This document shows positions 28,242-37,927 of a stretch of DNA of 64,000 bases, in pieces. A program made the translations under genes and the position numbers. The stretch is from Acinetobacter brisouioides. GTDB taxonomy: Bacteria; Pseudomonadota; Gammaproteobacteria; Pseudomonadales; Moraxellaceae. Within the stretch, counting starts at the first letter, position 1. Each line of letters starts with the position of its first letter. The notes below the pieces were generated by a model. That model worked only from the letters and a program-made list of their open reading frames with translations. It did not search any database and had not been told where the DNA came from. The stretch is taken from the NCBI RefSeq assembly GCF_004331075.1, contig NZ_SJNX01000004.1, forward strand, positions 62,001 to 126,000. Direction: 5' to 3'.

Positions 28242-29534
28242 TTATTCAGCAAATTTTTCAATTAAAAATGGCACGATGTCCGCAATTTTTAGCTCGACTT
28301 GCTCTGCCGTTGCCAATGTTTTGAGACTGACTTGCTGATTTTCCCACTCGCGCTCACCCAAAATCATGGCAAAAACCGCTCTAGATTGATCTGCCTTTTT
28401 CATTTGGCTTTTCATACTGCCTTGAGAGCCTGTTTTCACTCGAATTGAGCTGTTTGCAGTTTCAAGCTGATTACGCAATTGCTCTGCCAACACCAGCGCT
28501 TTACCTTGGCAAGCAGGATCGGCAAGTAAGAATACTTCACAATCACGTACGACTTGCACTTGTTCAACCTGTTCAAGCAACAACAATAAACGTTCCATGC
28601 CCATTGCAAAACCAACCGCAGGCACAGACTGATCTGCCTTACCTTTGAGCTGTCCCACCAAGCCATCATAACGTCCACCTGCACAGACTGTGCCTTGTGA
28701 ACCCAAATGTGTGGTTGTCCATTCAAATACGGTTTTGTTGTAATAATCTAAACCGCGAACCAGTTTCTGGTTAATCACAAATTTCACACCTGCATCAGTT
28801 AAATACTGCTGCAATTGTGAAAAATGCTGCATGGTGTCTTCTTTTAGGAAGTCATGCAGTTTCGGTGCATTTTCCAGAATTTGCTGGGTACGCTCGTTTT
28901 TCGAATCCAAAATACGCAGTGGGTTAGTGCTTAAACGGCGCTGAGAGTCTTCATCCAACTCGTCTTTATGCGCAGTCAAAAACTCAACCAATGCATTACG
29001 ATATTCGTTACGCTCATCCATTTCGCCCAAAGTATTCAGCTCAAGCTGAACTTTGTCGGAAACACCCATGCGCTGCCACAAACGTGCAGTCATTAAAATC
29101 AATTCGGCATCAATATCTGGCGTTGCGACCCCAAAGGTTTCCACACCAAACTGATGAAACTGACGGTAACGACCTTTTTGTGGTTTTTCATAACGGAACA
29201 TTGGGCCGATATACCACACACGCGGCGTAGCACCACGCAACAAATTATGTTCGAGCATGGCACGCACACAACCTGCTGTCCCTTCAGGACGCAAGGTGAG
29301 TGACTCTGGTGGATTACCTTTGTCGAAAAAGGTATACATTTCTTTTTCAACGATATCGGTTGCATCACCAATAGCACGTTTAAACAAACCCGTATGTTCA
29401 ACCATCGGCAAACGGATTTGTTGATAGCCATAGGCATCCATTAATGATGCAAGATGCTGCTCTAGACGTCTCCATGCAGGCGTTTGCGAAGGAAGAACGT
29501 CATTAAAACCTTTAATTGCGACAATTGAACTCAT
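28242..29534 (-). CDS. hisS: Histidyl-tRNA synthetase
   Basis: A class II synthetase of 430 residues that charges tRNA-His. Motif 2 appears as [25 protein letters not shown] sequence near residue 110, the histidine-specific stretch [13 protein letters not shown] near 260 and the motif 3 region [10 protein letters not shown] near 310. A C-terminal anticodon-binding domain follows. It overlaps ispG by four bases (ATGA). Confidence 0.97.
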   Translation of the reverse strand: MSSIVAIKGFNDVLPSQTPAWRRLEQHLASLMDAYGYQQIRLPMVEHTGLFKRAIGDATDIVEKEMYTFFDKGNPPESLTLRPEGTAGCVRAMLEHNLLRGATPRVWYIGPMFRYEKPQKGRYRQFHQFGVETFGVATPDIDAELILMTARLWQRMGVSDKVQLELNTLGEMDERNEYRNALVEFLTAHKDELDEDSQRRLSTNPLRILDSKNERTQQILENAPKLHDFLKEDTMQHFSQLQQYLTDAGVKFVINQKLVRGLDYYNKTVFEWTTTHLGSQGTVCAGGRYDGLVGQLKGKADQSVPAVGFAMGMERLLLLLEQVEQVQVVRDCEVFLLADPACQGKALVLAEQLRNQLETANSSIRVKTGSQGSMKSQMKKADQSRAVFAMILGEREWENQQVSLKTLATAEQVELKIADIVPFLIEKFAE

Positions 29535-30646
29535 GATGAACTACGAATAATCTCTTTAGCTTTAGCTTCTTCAAGCTCTTGAACACGTTGACGAACCATT
29601 GTTTCAATTTCATCAACCAACTGATCGGTATCAATAAGATGGCTTTTCTCACCATTTCGATATACCAATGATCGAGGGCTTGCCCCAACCACACCAATAT
29701 CGGCTTCTTTGGCTTCACCCGGTCCATTGACCTTACAGCCAATCACCGAAACATCCATTGGTGTGCGAATACCTTCTAAGCGCTGTTCCAGTGCCTGCAT
29801 CACTTTAATGACATTAAATTCTTGACGCGAACAACTTGGACACGCAATAAAATTGATCCCGTTTGAACGAAGTCCAAGAGATTTTAAAATATCAAAACCA
29901 ATTTTGACTTCATCTTCAGGCTCAGCCGCCAAGGAAATACGCATGGTATCCCCAATACCTTCCAGCAGCAGACCACCCAGAGCAATCGCAGACTTAACTG
30001 TCCCTGTGCGGTAAATACCCGCTTCGGTCACACCCAAATGTAACGGGTTATCAATTTGTTGAGATAATAAACGATAAGCATCCAAAGTTAAAAACACATT
30101 TGATGCTTTTACGCTGACTTTAAACTCATGAAAGTCTAAACGATCTAAAATATCAATGTGGCGCAGTGCCGACTCAAGCAATGCCTGCCCTGTCGGTTCA
30201 CCATATTTTTTCTGCAAATCTTTTTCTAAAGAACCTGCATTGACCCCAATTCGAATCGAAATACCATGATGTTTAGCCGCAGCCACGACTTCACGTACTT
30301 TTTGATCTGAACCAATATTACCAGGATTAATACGCAAACAGTCTGCGCCATAGTCAGCAACAGCCAGTGCAATTTTATGATCAAAATGAATATCGGCAAC
30401 CAAAGGCACTTGTACCCGTTTACGGATAGCACCAAAGGCTTCAGCAGCTTCCATTGAAGGTACCGAAACACGCATAATATCCGCACCTGCCTGCACACAG
30501 CGCTCAATTTGCGCCACGGTTGCATCGACATCGCAGGTTTCAGTATTGGTCATACTTTGCACCGTAATTGGTGCATCACCACCCACATACACAGAACCAA
30601 CACGGATTTTGCGTGTTGGACGGCGTTTAATTGGATTTTCGATCAT
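29531..30646 (-). CDS. ispG: 4-hydroxy-3-methylbut-2-enyl diphosphate synthase IspG
   Basis: Converts MEcPP to HMBPP in the non-mevalonate isoprenoid pathway. The 371-residue protein has the TIM-barrel start [21 protein letters not shown] and the C-terminal 4Fe-4S ligands in [11 protein letters not shown] and [10 protein letters not shown]. The length matches the bacterial two-domain form. It lies between rodZ (21 bases) and hisS (four-base overlap). Confidence 0.97.
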   Translation of the reverse strand: MIENPIKRRPTRKIRVGSVYVGGDAPITVQSMTNTETCDVDATVAQIERCVQAGADIMRVSVPSMEAAEAFGAIRKRVQVPLVADIHFDHKIALAVADYGADCLRINPGNIGSDQKVREVVAAAKHHGISIRIGVNAGSLEKDLQKKYGEPTGQALLESALRHIDILDRLDFHEFKVSVKASNVFLTLDAYRLLSQQIDNPLHLGVTEAGIYRTGTVKSAIALGGLLLEGIGDTMRISLAAEPEDEVKIGFDILKSLGLRSNGINFIACPSCSRQEFNVIKVMQALEQRLEGIRTPMDVSVIGCKVNGPGEAKEADIGVVGASPRSLVYRNGEKSHLIDTDQLVDEIETMVRQRVQELEEAKAKEIIRSSS

Positions 30647-30667
30647 GACTTGGTCAACTCTGTTGCA

Positions 30668-31453
30668 TTAACGTGATAAACGGAAGTCTGCCTGACCATT
30701 TACCGTATAAGGTGCCAAAGGAATAGATTCATTATTTAGGGTTAAAGTTACAGCACTGGCATTGTCAAGACGCACCTGAAATGGTGAAACACCTTTAAGG
30801 CTTAAATCCGCAGCCTGACGACCTGCTGCCAATACTTTACCTGTTGAGTCCACAATATTGACCGAAGTCGGCTGTGAGAATTTCAAATTGAGCTGATCAC
30901 CTGTTGTTGCTGTATTTTGATCAACAGAAATCACTTGTGTGTTGGATTGTGGGTTTGACGCAGCTGCTGGCTGTTTTTTAGCTGCCCATTTTTGCAAGCC
31001 TAACACGACTAGCCATAATACAAAAATCACCACAATGGCAATCACAGTGCGTTTTAGCCATTTTTTATTGCGATCACTATTTGAACCAGGTAGCTTGCCC
31101 ATGATTTTAATCGGTGAATCTTTTAAGGCGTGATTTGGCAACAAACCTGTGTCATTGGCATAGATTTCATCGAAACGCTGAATAATCGCTGAAGCATCGA
31201 CATTTAAATATTTGGCATATATACGATAATAACCTTTAATAAATGTCGCTTCAGGCAATGATTTATAATCATCACTTTCGAGCGCTTCTAAAGTTTTTAT
31301 CGGCATATTCAAAGCTTTTGAAACATCAGTTAATTCACGTTTTTGAGCAAGGCGGATATGACGTAAGTATTCACCTGGACGCTGAACGTTGCCTAAAGTA
31401 TTAGGGGTTGCTGATGTACCCGTCGATTGCTGTGAATTTGGATTTACTTCCAT
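30668..31453 (-). CDS. rodZ: Cytoskeletal membrane protein RodZ
   Basis: Links MreB to the cell-shape machinery. The 261 residues show a cytosolic helix-turn-helix domain (LRHIRLAQKRELTDVSKALN, about 30-95), a transmembrane helix (RTVIAIVVIFVLWLVVLGL, about 130-150), a Ser/Thr/Asn/Gln-rich linker and a periplasmic beta domain. It overlaps the pilF stop by ten bases. Confidence 0.92.
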   Translation of the reverse strand: MEVNPNSQQSTGTSATPNTLGNVQRPGEYLRHIRLAQKRELTDVSKALNMPIKTLEALESDDYKSLPEATFIKGYYRIYAKYLNVDASAIIQRFDEIYANDTGLLPNHALKDSPIKIMGKLPGSNSDRNKKWLKRTVIAIVVIFVLWLVVLGLQKWAAKKQPAAASNPQSNTQVISVDQNTATTGDQLNLKFSQPTSVNIVDSTGKVLAAGRQAADLSLKGVSPFQVRLDNASAVTLTLNNESIPLAPYTVNGQADFRLSR

Positions 31454-32304
31454 ACCGCCTCAGTACTGTACTGTAATTGCAAATAACGTTGATACTCTTG
31501 GCTATCGGGGAACAAAGCCCGTAATTGATTGACCAAAACCTGCTTGCTCATATTATCACCATTGGCGCGAGCAAGACGAATACCAACCCATAGACCGCGT
31601 GCGCTTTGGTCTTTATCACCGACCAATCGCACATAATCACCATACGCTTCTGTTGCCAGCGCAAACTGTTGACGCAGGTAAAAAATTTCCGCCAACTCTA
31701 ACATCGAAACTGTAGAATTTCGATTTACTTGCAGGACTTGTCTGAATGTTTTTTCAGCATTCGACACATCACCCAGTTTTAAATAAGTCAAACCTAGATT
31801 TTCTAGCGCCATTCCACGCTGCTCATAACCTAAAGTTGAACCTGCAAGCTTGAGTTGTTCAAGCGCGTCATTATAACGCCCTAACTGAAACAGATAACGC
31901 CCATAATTGTTACGTGTTTGTGCATCTTGAGGGTCAATCGAAATCGCACGTTTAAAATATTCTTCAGCCTTCGCCACATTCTCAGGGCTACCCTCTTGCT
32001 GCAACAAGACTGCCATAAGCATGTTAGCACGCACATTGCGAGTGGTCTCTTGGAACACATCATCCAGCGCACGTTTCGCTGCATCTAAATCACCTGTACG
32101 CAAATACTCAGCGGCAATCTCAACTCGAATTTCAGCAGCTTTTTTCTTGTCACGCTTAAACTTGCTGGTTGGCGTACTAATATCTGCATAACTCGGTGAA
32201 CTATCTTTTTTCACGAACCCGAGTGTACCTTGACAGCCTTGTAAACCTAACAACAAAGCACCCACACCCAGTAACATCACGCCATGTTTTACAGTTTTTT
32301 TCAC
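31444..32304 (-). CDS. pilF: Type IV pilus assembly lipoprotein PilF/PilW
   Basis: The pilotin that helps the secretin PilQ form multimers in the outer membrane. The frame is open far upstream (to 32544) into rlmN, but the real start is the GTG at 32304: GAGGTGG lies six bases before it and it yields a lipoprotein signal with lipobox LQGC (Cys24). The mature protein is built from about six TPR units (for example AQTRNNYGRYLFQLGRYNDA, GMALENLGLTYLKLGDV). With this start the protein has 286 residues and lies 22 bases after rlmN. Confidence 0.9.
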   Translation of the reverse strand: MKKTVKHGVMLLGVGALLLGLQGCQGTLGFVKKDSSPSYADISTPTSKFKRDKKKAAEIRVEIAAEYLRTGDLDAAKRALDDVFQETTRNVRANMLMAVLLQQEGSPENVAKAEEYFKRAISIDPQDAQTRNNYGRYLFQLGRYNDALEQLKLAGSTLGYEQRGMALENLGLTYLKLGDVSNAEKTFRQVLQVNRNSTVSMLELAEIFYLRQQFALATEAYGDYVRLVGDKDQSARGLWVGIRLARANGDNMSKQVLVNQLRALFPDSQEYQRYLQLQYSTEAVWK

Positions 32305-32326
32305 GCCAAACCACCTCAGTGAATTA

Positions 32327-33562
32327 TTATCCTTTTGAGCGTATGATCTCATTTTTTTCTGCAATTTTCTTTTGCCATTGTGCCGCACGACGGGTACGGT
32401 CAGCAACTTGGCCAACCAACTGACCACATGCAGCATCAATATCGTCACCACGTGTCTGACGAATAGTACAGACAAAGCCTGCATCTGACAAAGTTTTTTG
32501 GAAGGCAATAATACGGTTACGGCTTGAGCGACCATATGGTGCATGCGGGAACGGATTAAAGGGAATCAGGTTAATCTTACTTGGTAGATTTTTTAATAAT
32601 TTAAGTAATTGCTGCGCATGCTCAGGCTGATCATTTACACCATCGAGCATCACATATTCAATGGTCACATGCTTACGTGCACTTTCATTACCGTCTTTGG
32701 CAATATAGCGCTGGCATGCAGTAATTAGTTGTTGTAATGGATATTTTTTATTGATTGGAACTAATTCATTACGTAATTCATCATTTGGTGCATGTAAAGA
32801 AATGGCTAAAGCCACATCAATATCTTGTGCGAGCTGGTCAATTTTTGGCACAACACCTGATGTCGATAGTGTCACACGGCGCTTAGACATACCATAAGCA
32901 AAGTCATCTAACATAATACGCATTGAACTTAAAACCGCATCGTAGTTGAGTAAAGGCTCACCCATACCCATCATCACCACATTGGTCACTGAACGTTCGC
33001 GCTCTGCAACAGGCACATCTTCCATATAAGAAAAGTTTGCCATCCAAAGCTGACCAATAATTTCTGCTGGCGTTAAATCACGCTGGAAACCTTGTTTACC
33101 TGTCGAACAAAATGAACAATCCAGAGCACAACCCACTTGCGAAGAAATACACAAGGTTTTACGTAAACCTGTTTTATCTTCCGCAGGAATCAGAACGGTC
33201 TCAACTAAAGAGCCCTCGCCTTCACCTACGCGAAATACCCACTTACGTGTGCCATCTTTAGAGTAATTACGATGAACCACTTCAGGCGCTTTAATTTCGC
33301 AAATCTGCATCAACTTATCGCGAAGCTTGCCTGAAATATTAGTCATTTCAGCAAAATCAGTCACAAAGTACTGATGCATCCATTTCATGACCTGACCTGC
33401 GCGAAACTTCTTTTCGCCCAAATCTTCAAAAAATTTCTCAAGTTCTGCCCGTGACATGCCAAGTAAGTTAACTTTTTGCACTGGATTCGCAGGCTGATGC
33501 AATGTGGCGGTGTTGTGCTGTCCATCTACAATCAAAGATGAACCAACTGCTTCAAGAGCCAT
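32327..33562 (-). CDS. rlmN: Dual-specificity rRNA/tRNA (adenine-C2) methyltransferase RlmN
   Basis: A radical SAM enzyme that methylates A2503 of 23S rRNA and A37 of some tRNAs. The CX3CX2C cluster motif is [11 protein letters not shown]. The SAM-binding [10 protein letters not shown] and the resolving Cys region [20 protein letters not shown] near the C terminus are intact. The 411 residues include an N-terminal extension of about 25 residues before the usual [13 protein letters not shown] start, so translation could begin slightly further in. Confidence 0.95.
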   Translation of the reverse strand: MALEAVGSSLIVDGQHNTATLHQPANPVQKVNLLGMSRAELEKFFEDLGEKKFRAGQVMKWMHQYFVTDFAEMTNISGKLRDKLMQICEIKAPEVVHRNYSKDGTRKWVFRVGEGEGSLVETVLIPAEDKTGLRKTLCISSQVGCALDCSFCSTGKQGFQRDLTPAEIIGQLWMANFSYMEDVPVAERERSVTNVVMMGMGEPLLNYDAVLSSMRIMLDDFAYGMSKRRVTLSTSGVVPKIDQLAQDIDVALAISLHAPNDELRNELVPINKKYPLQQLITACQRYIAKDGNESARKHVTIEYVMLDGVNDQPEHAQQLLKLLKNLPSKINLIPFNPFPHAPYGRSSRNRIIAFQKTLSDAGFVCTIRQTRGDDIDAACGQLVGQVADRTRRAAQWQKKIAEKNEIIRSKG

Positions 33563-33635
33563 GTGTATTACCTAAACAATGTCAAAGAAAAAACAAGAGT
33601 GGCTATCTAGAGCCAAGAGATTTTCAAGAATAAAA

Positions 33636-33669
33636 AAACCAGATAAGCAGTATAACACTTATCTGGTTT
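33636..33669 (-). terminator. Terminator after ndk
   Basis: AAACCAGATAAG and CTTATCTGGTTT form a 12-base-pair stem; the A run at 33632-33638 gives the U tract on the minus strand. It lies between ndk and rlmN, so rlmN needs its own promoter in the remaining 75 bases or read-through. Confidence 0.85.
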
Positions 33670-33681
33670 GAAGTATCTCGA

Positions 33682-34113
33682 TTAACGAGTGCGTGGGCAA
33701 ACTTCAGTTTGAGCGAAGAAATAAGAAACTTCGCGAGTAGCAGAAGCTACTGAGTCAGAACCGTGAGCAGCATTTTCATCGATGCTTACAGCGAAGTCTG
33801 CACGGATTGTACCAGGTGCAGCTTCTTTAGGGTTTGTAGCGCCCAAGATTTCACGATGCGCAAGAACTGCGTTTTCGCCTTCAAGAACTGAAACAACCAC
33901 TGGACCAGAAGTCATGAACGCAACGAGGTCAGCAAAGAAACCACGTTCTTTGTGTTCTGCGTAAAAACCTTCAGCTTCAGCTTGAGAAAGATGTTTCATT
34001 TTAGTTGCAACGATTTTTAAGCCAGCTTTTTCAAAACGGGCAAAAATGTCACCAATGTGGTTTTTAGCAACAGCGTCTGGTTTTACGATAGATAAAGTAC
34101 GTTCAATTGCCAT
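33682..34113 (-). CDS. ndk: Nucleoside diphosphate kinase
   Basis: Balances nucleoside triphosphate pools by phosphate transfer from ATP through a phospho-histidine. The 143 residues match the family length, and the active-site His117 lies in ENAAHGSDS. Lys11 in IVKPDAV and the RxxxG-type residues are present. SD-like AAGGAG precedes ATG 34113. It stands upstream of rlmN as in many gammaproteobacteria but is closed by its own terminator. Confidence 0.97.
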   Translation of the reverse strand: MAIERTLSIVKPDAVAKNHIGDIFARFEKAGLKIVATKMKHLSQAEAEGFYAEHKERGFFADLVAFMTSGPVVVSVLEGENAVLAHREILGATNPKEAAPGTIRADFAVSIDENAAHGSDSVASATREVSYFFAQTEVCPRTR

Positions 34114-34221
34114 GTCTGGCTCCTTAATTCAAAAAATCAAGATAAATTTTTGCCGCATTATACCGAGGTTAGTCAGAATAATCAGCTAAGAAAATGTAAA
34201 AGTTTAGATTTTTAGCCGTTT

Positions 34222-34425
34222 TTAGTTGCTTTCATCTATCCATGCCATCTGAATGGCTTCAAGCAAGCCTTCTGTCGACTTATTTGGGTCATCGCTAAAA
34301 TCTGGCAAGGCACACACCCATGTATGTAAATCGGTAAAACGAACCCACTGTGGGTCAACATCAGGATGTGCCTCTAATAACTCAATTGCAATGTCTATGG
34401 TGTCTGTCCAGCGTAAGCCCATCAT
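34222..34425 (-). CDS. iscX: Iron-sulfur assembly accessory protein IscX
   Basis: A small acidic protein of 67 residues that binds IscS and iron and may tune cluster assembly. The family pattern is clear: LRWTDTIDIAIELLEAHPDVDP, then RFTDLHTWVCALPDF and the C-terminal EAIQMAWIDE. ATG 34425 or the second ATG three bases on may be used. In E. coli iscX ends the isc operon; here no other isc gene is in the window, so it is separated from its usual partners. Confidence 0.92.
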   Translation of the reverse strand: MMGLRWTDTIDIAIELLEAHPDVDPQWVRFTDLHTWVCALPDFSDDPNKSTEGLLEAIQMAWIDESN

Positions 34426-34476
34426 CTGTCCTAATGTGTATTGTCATGCGGTTACTTTAAAATTTCACCCTCTGTT

Positions 34477-35031
34477 TTACAACATCAGATTCAACATTGG
34501 CGCGCAAGAAATCACAGCCCAGCCAACCAAGCCACCCAAAGCCGCCCCGATAATCACGTCGGTTGGATAGTGCAACCCTAAAACCATACGCGAGAGTGCA
34601 ACCAAAACAGTAAACGGCAACATACATAACAATAAAACAGGCTGAATATATCCCAACACTGTAGTGACCATGACCGCATGCAAGGTATGTCCAGAAGGAA
34701 AACTAAAATGATCCAGTGGGCGCTCACCCAAAACAATCACCTGATGTACCTGATAAGGTCTAGGGCGAATGGTTTTATGTTTAAGTAACTTATAGAGCAA
34801 TGTCCCTGTTGAACCCGCCAACAACAAATAACTGATTTGCACGATATACGCCAAGCCATGACTGATCCAGACAATGCTTAACATCACATACCAAAACCAG
34901 CCATCGCCCAAACGACTAATGAGTTTAAAAAATTGGCTGATTCCCTGTGAATGGGAAAAATGATTCAGATACAAACAGCCTTTAAGATCAAGTGTCAAGA
35001 TGTATAGCTTAGCTCGTTGAAAACTAGTCAT
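34477..35031 (-). CDS. PAP2 family phosphatase
   Basis: A 184-residue membrane phosphatase. All three PAP2 motifs are present: KHKTIRPRPYQ, FPSGHT, and SRMVLGLHYPTD. Hydrophobic segments between them fit six helices. Start chosen at ATG 35031 because GAGGAG stands six bases before it; a GTG 21 bases upstream opens the frame. Substrate may be undecaprenyl pyrophosphate or a lipid phosphate. It lies 42 bases after a glycosyltransferase gene on the same strand, so it may act on the same lipid. Confidence 0.88.
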   Translation of the reverse strand: MTSFQRAKLYILTLDLKGCLYLNHFSHSQGISQFFKLISRLGDGWFWYVMLSIVWISHGLAYIVQISYLLLAGSTGTLLYKLLKHKTIRPRPYQVHQVIVLGERPLDHFSFPSGHTLHAVMVTTVLGYIQPVLLLCMLPFTVLVALSRMVLGLHYPTDVIIGAALGGLVGWAVISCAPMLNLML

Positions 35032-35073
35032 CGTACTCTCCTCATCTACCACAAAAGATGAATCGGCTTAGTT

Positions 35074-36327
35074 CTAGGTCATCACCAAACCATACAAAGC
35101 CTGCTCAAACTGCTGTACAGGGCGTTGCCACCCTGCATCTTTGACTTGCATACGCGCCTGCTGCCCCATCAGATGCAACTGCGTTAAAGCAGGTAAATTC
35201 TGCATGCGCTGTATCAAACCCTGCCCATCTTTTAAATCAATCAACCAGCCTGACTGTTCATTTTGGACATATGCATGTGCACAAGCATAATCATAAGCCA
35301 AAACAGGTAGACCACTAGCCATGGCTTCCAAAACTACGTTACCAAAAGTTTCTACCCGACTGGCAAACACAAACACGTCACTACTGGCATAAGCTTCAGC
35401 TAGGCGTTGCCCTGTCAGATTTCCCATAAAAACAACCTGCTGCTCTGGGTCTAGCTGTTGCAGGCGTTCTTTGTCAGGCCCATCACCCACAATCACCAAT
35501 CGAACGGTCTGCTGCTGACGACGTGCCTGCAAATATCCATCAATCAAAACATGAATTTCTTTTTCAGGAGAAAGTCGCCCAACATACAGCAACACTTTCG
35601 TTTGGCTATCCACACCCCAGTGCTGGCGCATGTCTTCACAACGATTCTCTGGAGAAAATAAACGATGATCCACCCCACGGCTAATCACTTGGATCGGGCA
35701 AGTGATGCCATGTGCTTGCAAAGCACGTGCCGTGTCATGACTAGGCACACAGGTCAAATTGGTATTGTTATGAAACCAGCGTAAATAATGCTGAATGGGT
35801 TTGACCAAAAATGCTAAATCAAAGAACCGACTAAATTCTTGAAATGGCGAATGAAAACCACTAGAAATCGCAATTTTTTTCATTTTTGCCACTTGCAATG
35901 CCAAAAGTCCCAAAGGCCCTTCTGTGACAATATGCACCACATCTGGCTGAAACTGTTCGATCGCTTTGGCAACTTTCAACCATTGTGGGCGACCAAATTG
36001 TAAACTTGGGTACTTCGGAATTTTATGTGCCGTAACTAGACATTCTTGCTCTGCTAGAAATATCGTACAACTGCGACTCTGCTCTGGGCGAATGAGCATA
36101 ATTTTATGCCCTTGTTGCTGTAAACCTTGACACAGATGCAACAATGAAAGTGCCACACCATTGATTTCAGGTGGCCAAGTTTCTGTCACGATTGCAATCT
36201 TGAGTTTAGGACGAATGAGTTGTTCTACTGCACGTTCCTGTACAGGCTGCTGACCAACGCGTTTAAACCGAAATTTAAATGGCATATCTAACTGGCGTTT
36301 CAATGCAGCAGTCGATGGCATGAGCAT
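35074..36327 (-). CDS. Glycosyltransferase family 4 (GT-B fold)
   Basis: A 417-residue retaining glycosyltransferase. After a basic N-terminal stretch comes the acceptor-side Rossmann domain (IAIVTETWPPEINGVALSL), then VPSHDTARAL, the donor-side VLLYVGRLSPEKEIHVLI, and the EX7E-type region VFVFASRVETFGNVVLEAMASGLPVLAY. Its closest style is that of alpha-mannosyl- or glucosyltransferases acting on lipids. Paired with the PAP2 gene; probable role in glycolipid synthesis, substrate unknown. The second ATG (36321) may also be used. Confidence 0.85.
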   Translation of the reverse strand: MLMPSTAALKRQLDMPFKFRFKRVGQQPVQERAVEQLIRPKLKIAIVTETWPPEINGVALSLLHLCQGLQQQGHKIMLIRPEQSRSCTIFLAEQECLVTAHKIPKYPSLQFGRPQWLKVAKAIEQFQPDVVHIVTEGPLGLLALQVAKMKKIAISSGFHSPFQEFSRFFDLAFLVKPIQHYLRWFHNNTNLTCVPSHDTARALQAHGITCPIQVISRGVDHRLFSPENRCEDMRQHWGVDSQTKVLLYVGRLSPEKEIHVLIDGYLQARRQQQTVRLVIVGDGPDKERLQQLDPEQQVVFMGNLTGQRLAEAYASSDVFVFASRVETFGNVVLEAMASGLPVLAYDYACAHAYVQNEQSGWLIDLKDGQGLIQRMQNLPALTQLHLMGQQARMQVKDAGWQRPVQQFEQALYGLVMT

Positions 36328-36761
36328 GGTTCCACCATATAATTTTGTTATTTTATGGGTACCAATCTAATCTTATTTTCTTGCAGTTTAATGATCAGTC
36401 GATGACGTTTTTTTGACAGTTGTAACACTCAAATTTTAGACACAATTGTTGATTAATTTTTAACAAAATGCCCGATTAGTAAGCACAATTAAATAGTAAA
36501 TGCACCAATACATTGCAATGATTTCTTCAACAAAAGTGGTCGTTTATTTATTAGCCATGAATACACATTTTTCTTTATTTTCAATCACATAAAAATTTAA
36601 AAAAATAATATTAAAAATCAATAATATGGAATATTACAATTATATTAAATTCAAAAAAATCATGATATTACATCTTGAAATATGGCATTTGTTTTGCTTA
36701 TAAATTACACTGGGCTGAGGAGCCTATTTTAAAAACAATACACAACACCATAAGGGAAATT
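36328..36761. promoter_or_regulatory. AT-rich divergent region with promoter of the binding-protein gene
   Basis: A 434-base gap, very AT-rich from 36580 to 36670. A good sigma-70 promoter for the plus-strand gene is visible: TTGAAA at 36675-36680, 18-base spacer, TATAAA at 36699-36704, with AAGGGA as ribosome site at 36752-36757. A/T tracts upstream could serve as an UP element. I see no promoter that I can assign to the glycosyltransferase gene. Confidence 0.6.
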
Positions 36762-37655
36762 ATGAAATTATTTTCAAGAACATTCGTTGCATCATCTTTG
36801 TTTGCCTGTGTTTCTCTAGGAACAAGTCAAGCCTATGCAGTGGATACACTTGCAAAGATCAAAAATTCAGGAAAATTAGTCATTGGCTTCAATGATGCTG
36901 CTATGCCAATCTCCTATACCTACAATGGTGGTGCAACAGGCTATGTGATCGACATTTGCCGTACCGTTGCCAATGACATCAAAAAAGAGCTCAACGCTCC
37001 CCATTTAAAAGTTGAGTTTGTTGCTCTTAATCCAAGTCAACGCATACCAAACATTCAATCAGGTCATGTTGATATGGAATGCGGTGCGACGACAAATTCC
37101 TACAAACGCCAGCACGAAGTGGCTTTCTCCACCAACTTCTATTACACCGAAGTTCGTATGGCAGTCAGAAAAAGTTCGCATATTCAAAACCTTGTTGACC
37201 TTGACCACAAAGCCGTTGTAACAACTGCTGGCACAACATCAGATACATATATCAAGCGTAATGAACGTGGTAAAAATATTAATGTTATCAATGTTTATGG
37301 CCGTGACTTTGATGACTCATTTGCAATTCTTGCTAGTGGAAAAGCTGAAGCGTTTGTCATGGATGATAATATTCTTGCAGGACTTATTGCCAAAAGCTCA
37401 AACCCACATGCTTATGAAATTGTAGGCCCTATTTTATCTTCTGAACCTTATGCCATCATGCTGCCAAAAGGTGATGCCAAGTTTAAAGATATTGTTGATA
37501 CAAGCGTCAATGGTCTATGGAAATCTGGGCAAATGGGCAAGCTTTACCATAAGTGGTTCCAGTCCTCAATTATGCCTCACAATATTAACTTGAATATGGC
37601 GCCAAACCGTTCATTCCTGAATTTACAACGCCGCCCAACCGATGCGGGTATCTAA
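36762..37655 (+). CDS. Periplasmic amino-acid-type solute-binding protein
   Basis: A 297-residue exported binding protein (SBP_bac_3 type, GltI-like). The signal peptide MKLFSRTFVASSLFACVSLG ends at AYA. The mature protein begins AVDTLAKIKNSGKLVIGFND and has the family stretches SQRIPNIQSGHVDMECGATTN and VTTAGTTSDTY. ATG 36762 is chosen over an upstream in-frame ATG (36675) because that one lies on the promoter -35 box. Glutamate or aspartate is the likely ligand from similarity only. No permease or ATPase gene is adjacent, so it must work with a transporter encoded elsewhere. Confidence 0.86.
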   Translation: MKLFSRTFVASSLFACVSLGTSQAYAVDTLAKIKNSGKLVIGFNDAAMPISYTYNGGATGYVIDICRTVANDIKKELNAPHLKVEFVALNPSQRIPNIQSGHVDMECGATTNSYKRQHEVAFSTNFYYTEVRMAVRKSSHIQNLVDLDHKAVVTTAGTTSDTYIKRNERGKNINVINVYGRDFDDSFAILASGKAEAFVMDDNILAGLIAKSSNPHAYEIVGPILSSEPYAIMLPKGDAKFKDIVDTSVNGLWKSGQMGKLYHKWFQSSIMPHNINLNMAPNRSFLNLQRRPTDAGI

Positions 37656-37732
37656 ATTGAGCAAGTAATTGCACGATTATTTTTGAGCTAGGCACTAAAA
37701 AATATCAAATAAATTAGGCTTTTTGTACTTTG

Positions 37733-37810
37733 GGCTTCTTTCATCATTGTTTACACTCGCTTTGTTTTACTTTCTAGAAAGTAAAATCAAATAGGTTGAT
37801 GAAAGAAGTC
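37733..37810. repeat. Nested inverted repeat (78 bases)
   Basis: Outer arms at 37733-37746 and 37797-37810 match over 13 of 14 positions (core CTTCTTTCATCA / TGATGAAAGAAG), and inside lies a perfect 22-base palindrome at 37765-37786 centred on CTAG. There is no T run right after either arm. It stands between convergent genes. It may be a transcript-end structure, a small mobile repeat, or a protein-binding site. Confidence 0.65.
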
Positions 37811-37884
37811 TATTAAAAATTAAATTATGTTTATTAATACTTTTTAAATCGCTTATAAATATTTATACAATCGCAAAATAATAA

Positions 37885-37922
37885 AATGATACTTATCTAA
37901 GAGATCATAAATAAGTATCATT
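37885..37922 (-). terminator. Terminator of the pilus operon
   Basis: AATGATACTTAT and ATAAGTATCATT make a 12-base-pair stem directly after the last pilus gene, followed on the minus strand by TTTTATTATTTT. Confidence 0.8.
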
Positions 37923-37927
37923 AGAAA

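Noticed and set aside
32305..32544. N-terminal extension of PilF to residue 366
   Set aside because: It would overlap most of the rlmN 3' end, has no signal peptide, and a GTG with a strong GAGGTGG site and lipobox is found at 32304.
37733..37810. Insertion sequence
   Set aside because: No transposase ORF or remnant is present between the repeats; only 78 bases long.
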